DNA from: Rallus limicola
Taxonomy: Eukaryota; Chordata; Aves; Gruiformes; Rallidae
Direction: 5' to 3'
Length of the DNA stretch: 64,000 nucleotides
Assembly: GCA_022605955.1 (NCBI GenBank)
Contig: JAKCOZ010000005.1
Location: 46,986,950-47,050,949 of the forward strand
In this document: positions 61,471-64,000 of the stretch, piece after piece
Numbering within the stretch: position 1 is the stretch's first letter
How the letters are laid out: each line of letters begins with the position of its first letter
Made by a program: the position numbers and the translations under genes
Notes under the pieces: model-generated
What the model saw: the letters and a program-made list of their open reading frames with translations, nothing else
What the model was told of the DNA's origin: nothing
Databases searched by the model: none

Positions 61471-64000
61471 CCTTGTAACTATATCCCTGCCTGTGTTCCC
61501 ATTTGCTTTAACCACTACTAGAATGGAAAATATTTGACTGCTCCTTATTCTGGTGGGGTGAGGGGGTTTTGAATTTTTTTTGAGGTTTTTGGGTTGAGTT
61601 TTTTTAGCCCAGCAAAGCCACTGCATAGCTCTAGTTCTCTGTAACTAGTTGTTTTCATGATAAGATCTCTTGACTAGCAAATTCATCCCCTCAACTTCCT
61701 TTATATCTTACAAGCAGGCTGGTGAGTTCAAGCCAAATGCAAATGAATGGTCACTATATGCCAGGACCTCTGGGACATATATAGGTAAGGGAGGAAGAAC
61801 ATTGCATTTCTTATGAGAAATGGCACTTTTTTAGTGAGCTGACATGTGAGGGGAGAAAACATGACTTAGAGCCCTGCCCCGTGTGTGTACTCCTTTTTCC
61901 TTTGGCTATTCATGGTGTTTTTCCCAGCTGTTAGTGGTCAAGTCCAAATTGGCCCAATGAAATTCCAGTTCTAGTTTCCAAACGGAAGTAAGTCAAGGCA
62001 GAGAAACTCCTCATTGAATAAAACCTCTGTCATCCACTAAAAATCAACTGCCTTTCTTTCTACCTCCTTTTTCCATTTCTCCATTTTCTTGGCTTGGTTT
62101 TCCTTTTCCATACTATGCACTGCTATACCAAGCTAACTTCCTTTCACTCCTTGCCTCTCCTTGAGGATCCATAATCCTATTGTGAGTTCCTGTATAGGAA
62201 ACATGAAGTATTGCAGAATGAATGGCTGGCACAGCCACTGAGCTTGGGGAAAGATACAGAATTTATGATCACTTGCCTGGCTGAGAAAACAGTAATATGA
62301 TTGATTCTAAGTATATCTTGCAGAACACTGCTATCTAACCACTCATTCTTTCTCTTTTTTTTTTTCTCCGCCTCCCTCTTCTCTCAGTAAAATAATTGCT
62401 AACAATAACCTCAGCAGCAGTAGAAAAGGAAAGTACAGTCAAGGCTCAACTTTAAATTTCAACATTAATGTGACTGGAATGTTTGGTCTCACTCTTTTCT
62501 GGGATTCAAACTGGACATTTTAAACTTCATTCAAACTGAACAGAGATTATGAATGCAATGAAGCAGTTTTTTCTTAAAGCAAAAAGCTAGGGCCAGACTG
62601 GTGCCATTGTTCAGTTTATCCTTGGTTGTGTAACTTAATTTGTTGGCCACTTTATGTGGACATCATGCAATTTTTATTGCACCAAACAGAATAAAGATTA
62701 ACTCCTTCAGTACATTCCAGCTTAAATTGAATGAGTAACAGGGATTGCCACAGAAATACTGTTAGGCAACTTCAGGTTTTGTTTAAGTGTCTATGAAGAA
62801 AGAGTTCATCTCCAAGTGATCTTGGGTGAGGTATGTGAAAGCAGTCATGATCCTTGAAAGATAATAGAAGCTTTGGAAAGTTTAGTGCCATCTTCTTTCA
62901 GCATTGTGTTTTAAACCCTTGTCATCATAAATACTCTCGTCTTCTCATATCTAGATATAAAATAACTAAAGGTAAGAAACCAAAAAACTATCCAATGCAA
63001 AATAAAGCATTACTCTTTAACAAAGACAGTAGTTTTCTCTCCAGTAAACCACTGTGTCTATTGAGCATTTAGAATTTTTACTGTGTTTATAAGCATGTAC
63101 TCACACTTCTAGAAATGTACATATGTAATGCACACGCTTTGATTTGCAAAGTAATTTATGCTTCCATGGGAAAAAAAAATCTAAAAACTCTCTATTTTCA
63201 TCAGCTTTCTTCAGACCAAATTATTACTAAGACCAAGGTTGCAGTAAGAGTAGTGATGGAGTGTCTGAATGGCATCTTATATTTTTATAAGGATCCTATT
63301 TACTGATGTTCAGGCACTTTATTTGCTTCCCATTATCATGTGAAGAGATTGGAAATGTATTTTTCAAAAATATTTCTTTGCTATGTCATGGGAAAATGTC
63401 ATGAACACAGTTAAATGGAATAGCCACTTGTGTTTGAGTATAGTTTTGTCATTAAAGTCACCAAATATTGTGGTGAATTTAATATCTTTAATTGGTCTTG
63501 CTCATTCTTCCTTTATGGGGTTGTGTAAGCAGAAGGGAGTTTGGAGAAGGAATCTTACTCATCCCTTGTGTATGGGGAGTATTTTCTATTGTTAAACCAT
63601 AAAATAATGAAGGGGCTTGACAACGGTCTTTGCAATCCTTCTCTTACAGTCCAATGGCAGCTGTGCAAAACTACTTGTCTTAACAGGGAGAAAGAAAGAA
63701 TGTTCCTTTACCAACTCAAAACCTACAGAGACCAGAGGTGAGGTGCTACAGGGGCTTCCCTGGGGCTGACAGGACACAGGTCCCACAAGCCAGGGACTTG
63801 TGTTTGCCCTGTAGTGGCTGTGTACATTTCTTGGACTGCCTTAGGGAAAGTCATATGGTCTTGGTGGCTGCAGTGGCTCATTAGGAGCAAAAGTCTCAGG
63901 AAGGATTAGCCCTGAAAATGCAGGACTTCTGGACAAAAATAAAGTCATCCCTTAAAAATTGCAGATCTGGCTAAAGCTATTTGCTGAATTTGACCTCAGT
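61471..64000. other. Non-coding stretch, no gene seen
   Basis: AT-rich unique DNA to the window end. Short T-runs and C/T tracts (about 62350-62390) but no protein-like open frame or recognisable repeat. Confidence 0.55.

Overview
The window looks like ordinary nuclear DNA from a bird. It is AT-rich and gene-poor, with short scattered open frames on both strands and no operon structure or bacterial signals. It carries several CR1 LINE copies whose 3' ends finish in the ATTCTATGA-type tail of avian CR1, and one long terminal repeat of a kind I recognise from bird genomes. The species cannot be fixed from the sequence.

Layout: 1-8 kb is unique non-coding DNA with one internally deleted CR1 (about 5965-6526). 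At 8.2-8.5 kb the minus strand holds a 116-codon open stretch that reads like a decayed Ty3/gypsy RNase H domain. At 12.2-12.65 kb there is a cluster of related CATTAAYC / TTAACCCTTT motifs with an octamer (ATGCAAAT), a possible regulatory element or a very degenerate tandem repeat. Old CR1 remnants lie at 17.5-18.27 and 20.39-20.76 kb, and a diverged palindromic repeat at 19.0 kb. At 30.16-30.24 kb two hairpins sit back to back. At 30.98-33.09 kb a solo LTR is interrupted near its 3' end by a younger CR1 on the minus strand, with a 6-bp flanking duplication. A perfect 18-bp inverted repeat is at 34.26 kb, a GC-rich block at 38.93-39.40 kb, a MIR-like fragment at 43.8 kb, another CR1 at 46.02-46.65 kb, and a CR1 3' end at 61.3 kb.

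The only convincing host protein-coding sequence is on the minus strand at 49229-50155: a long exon coding about 309 residues of a serine/lysine-rich, mostly disordered protein that I cannot name, ending at a splice donor. A second possible exon, also minus strand, is at 56571-56700; its phase is compatible with the large exon if an internal acceptor is used there. On this reading the right-hand third of the window lies in or near a minus-strand gene with large introns, and everything to the left is intron or intergenic DNA. Nearly all other open frames are chance.
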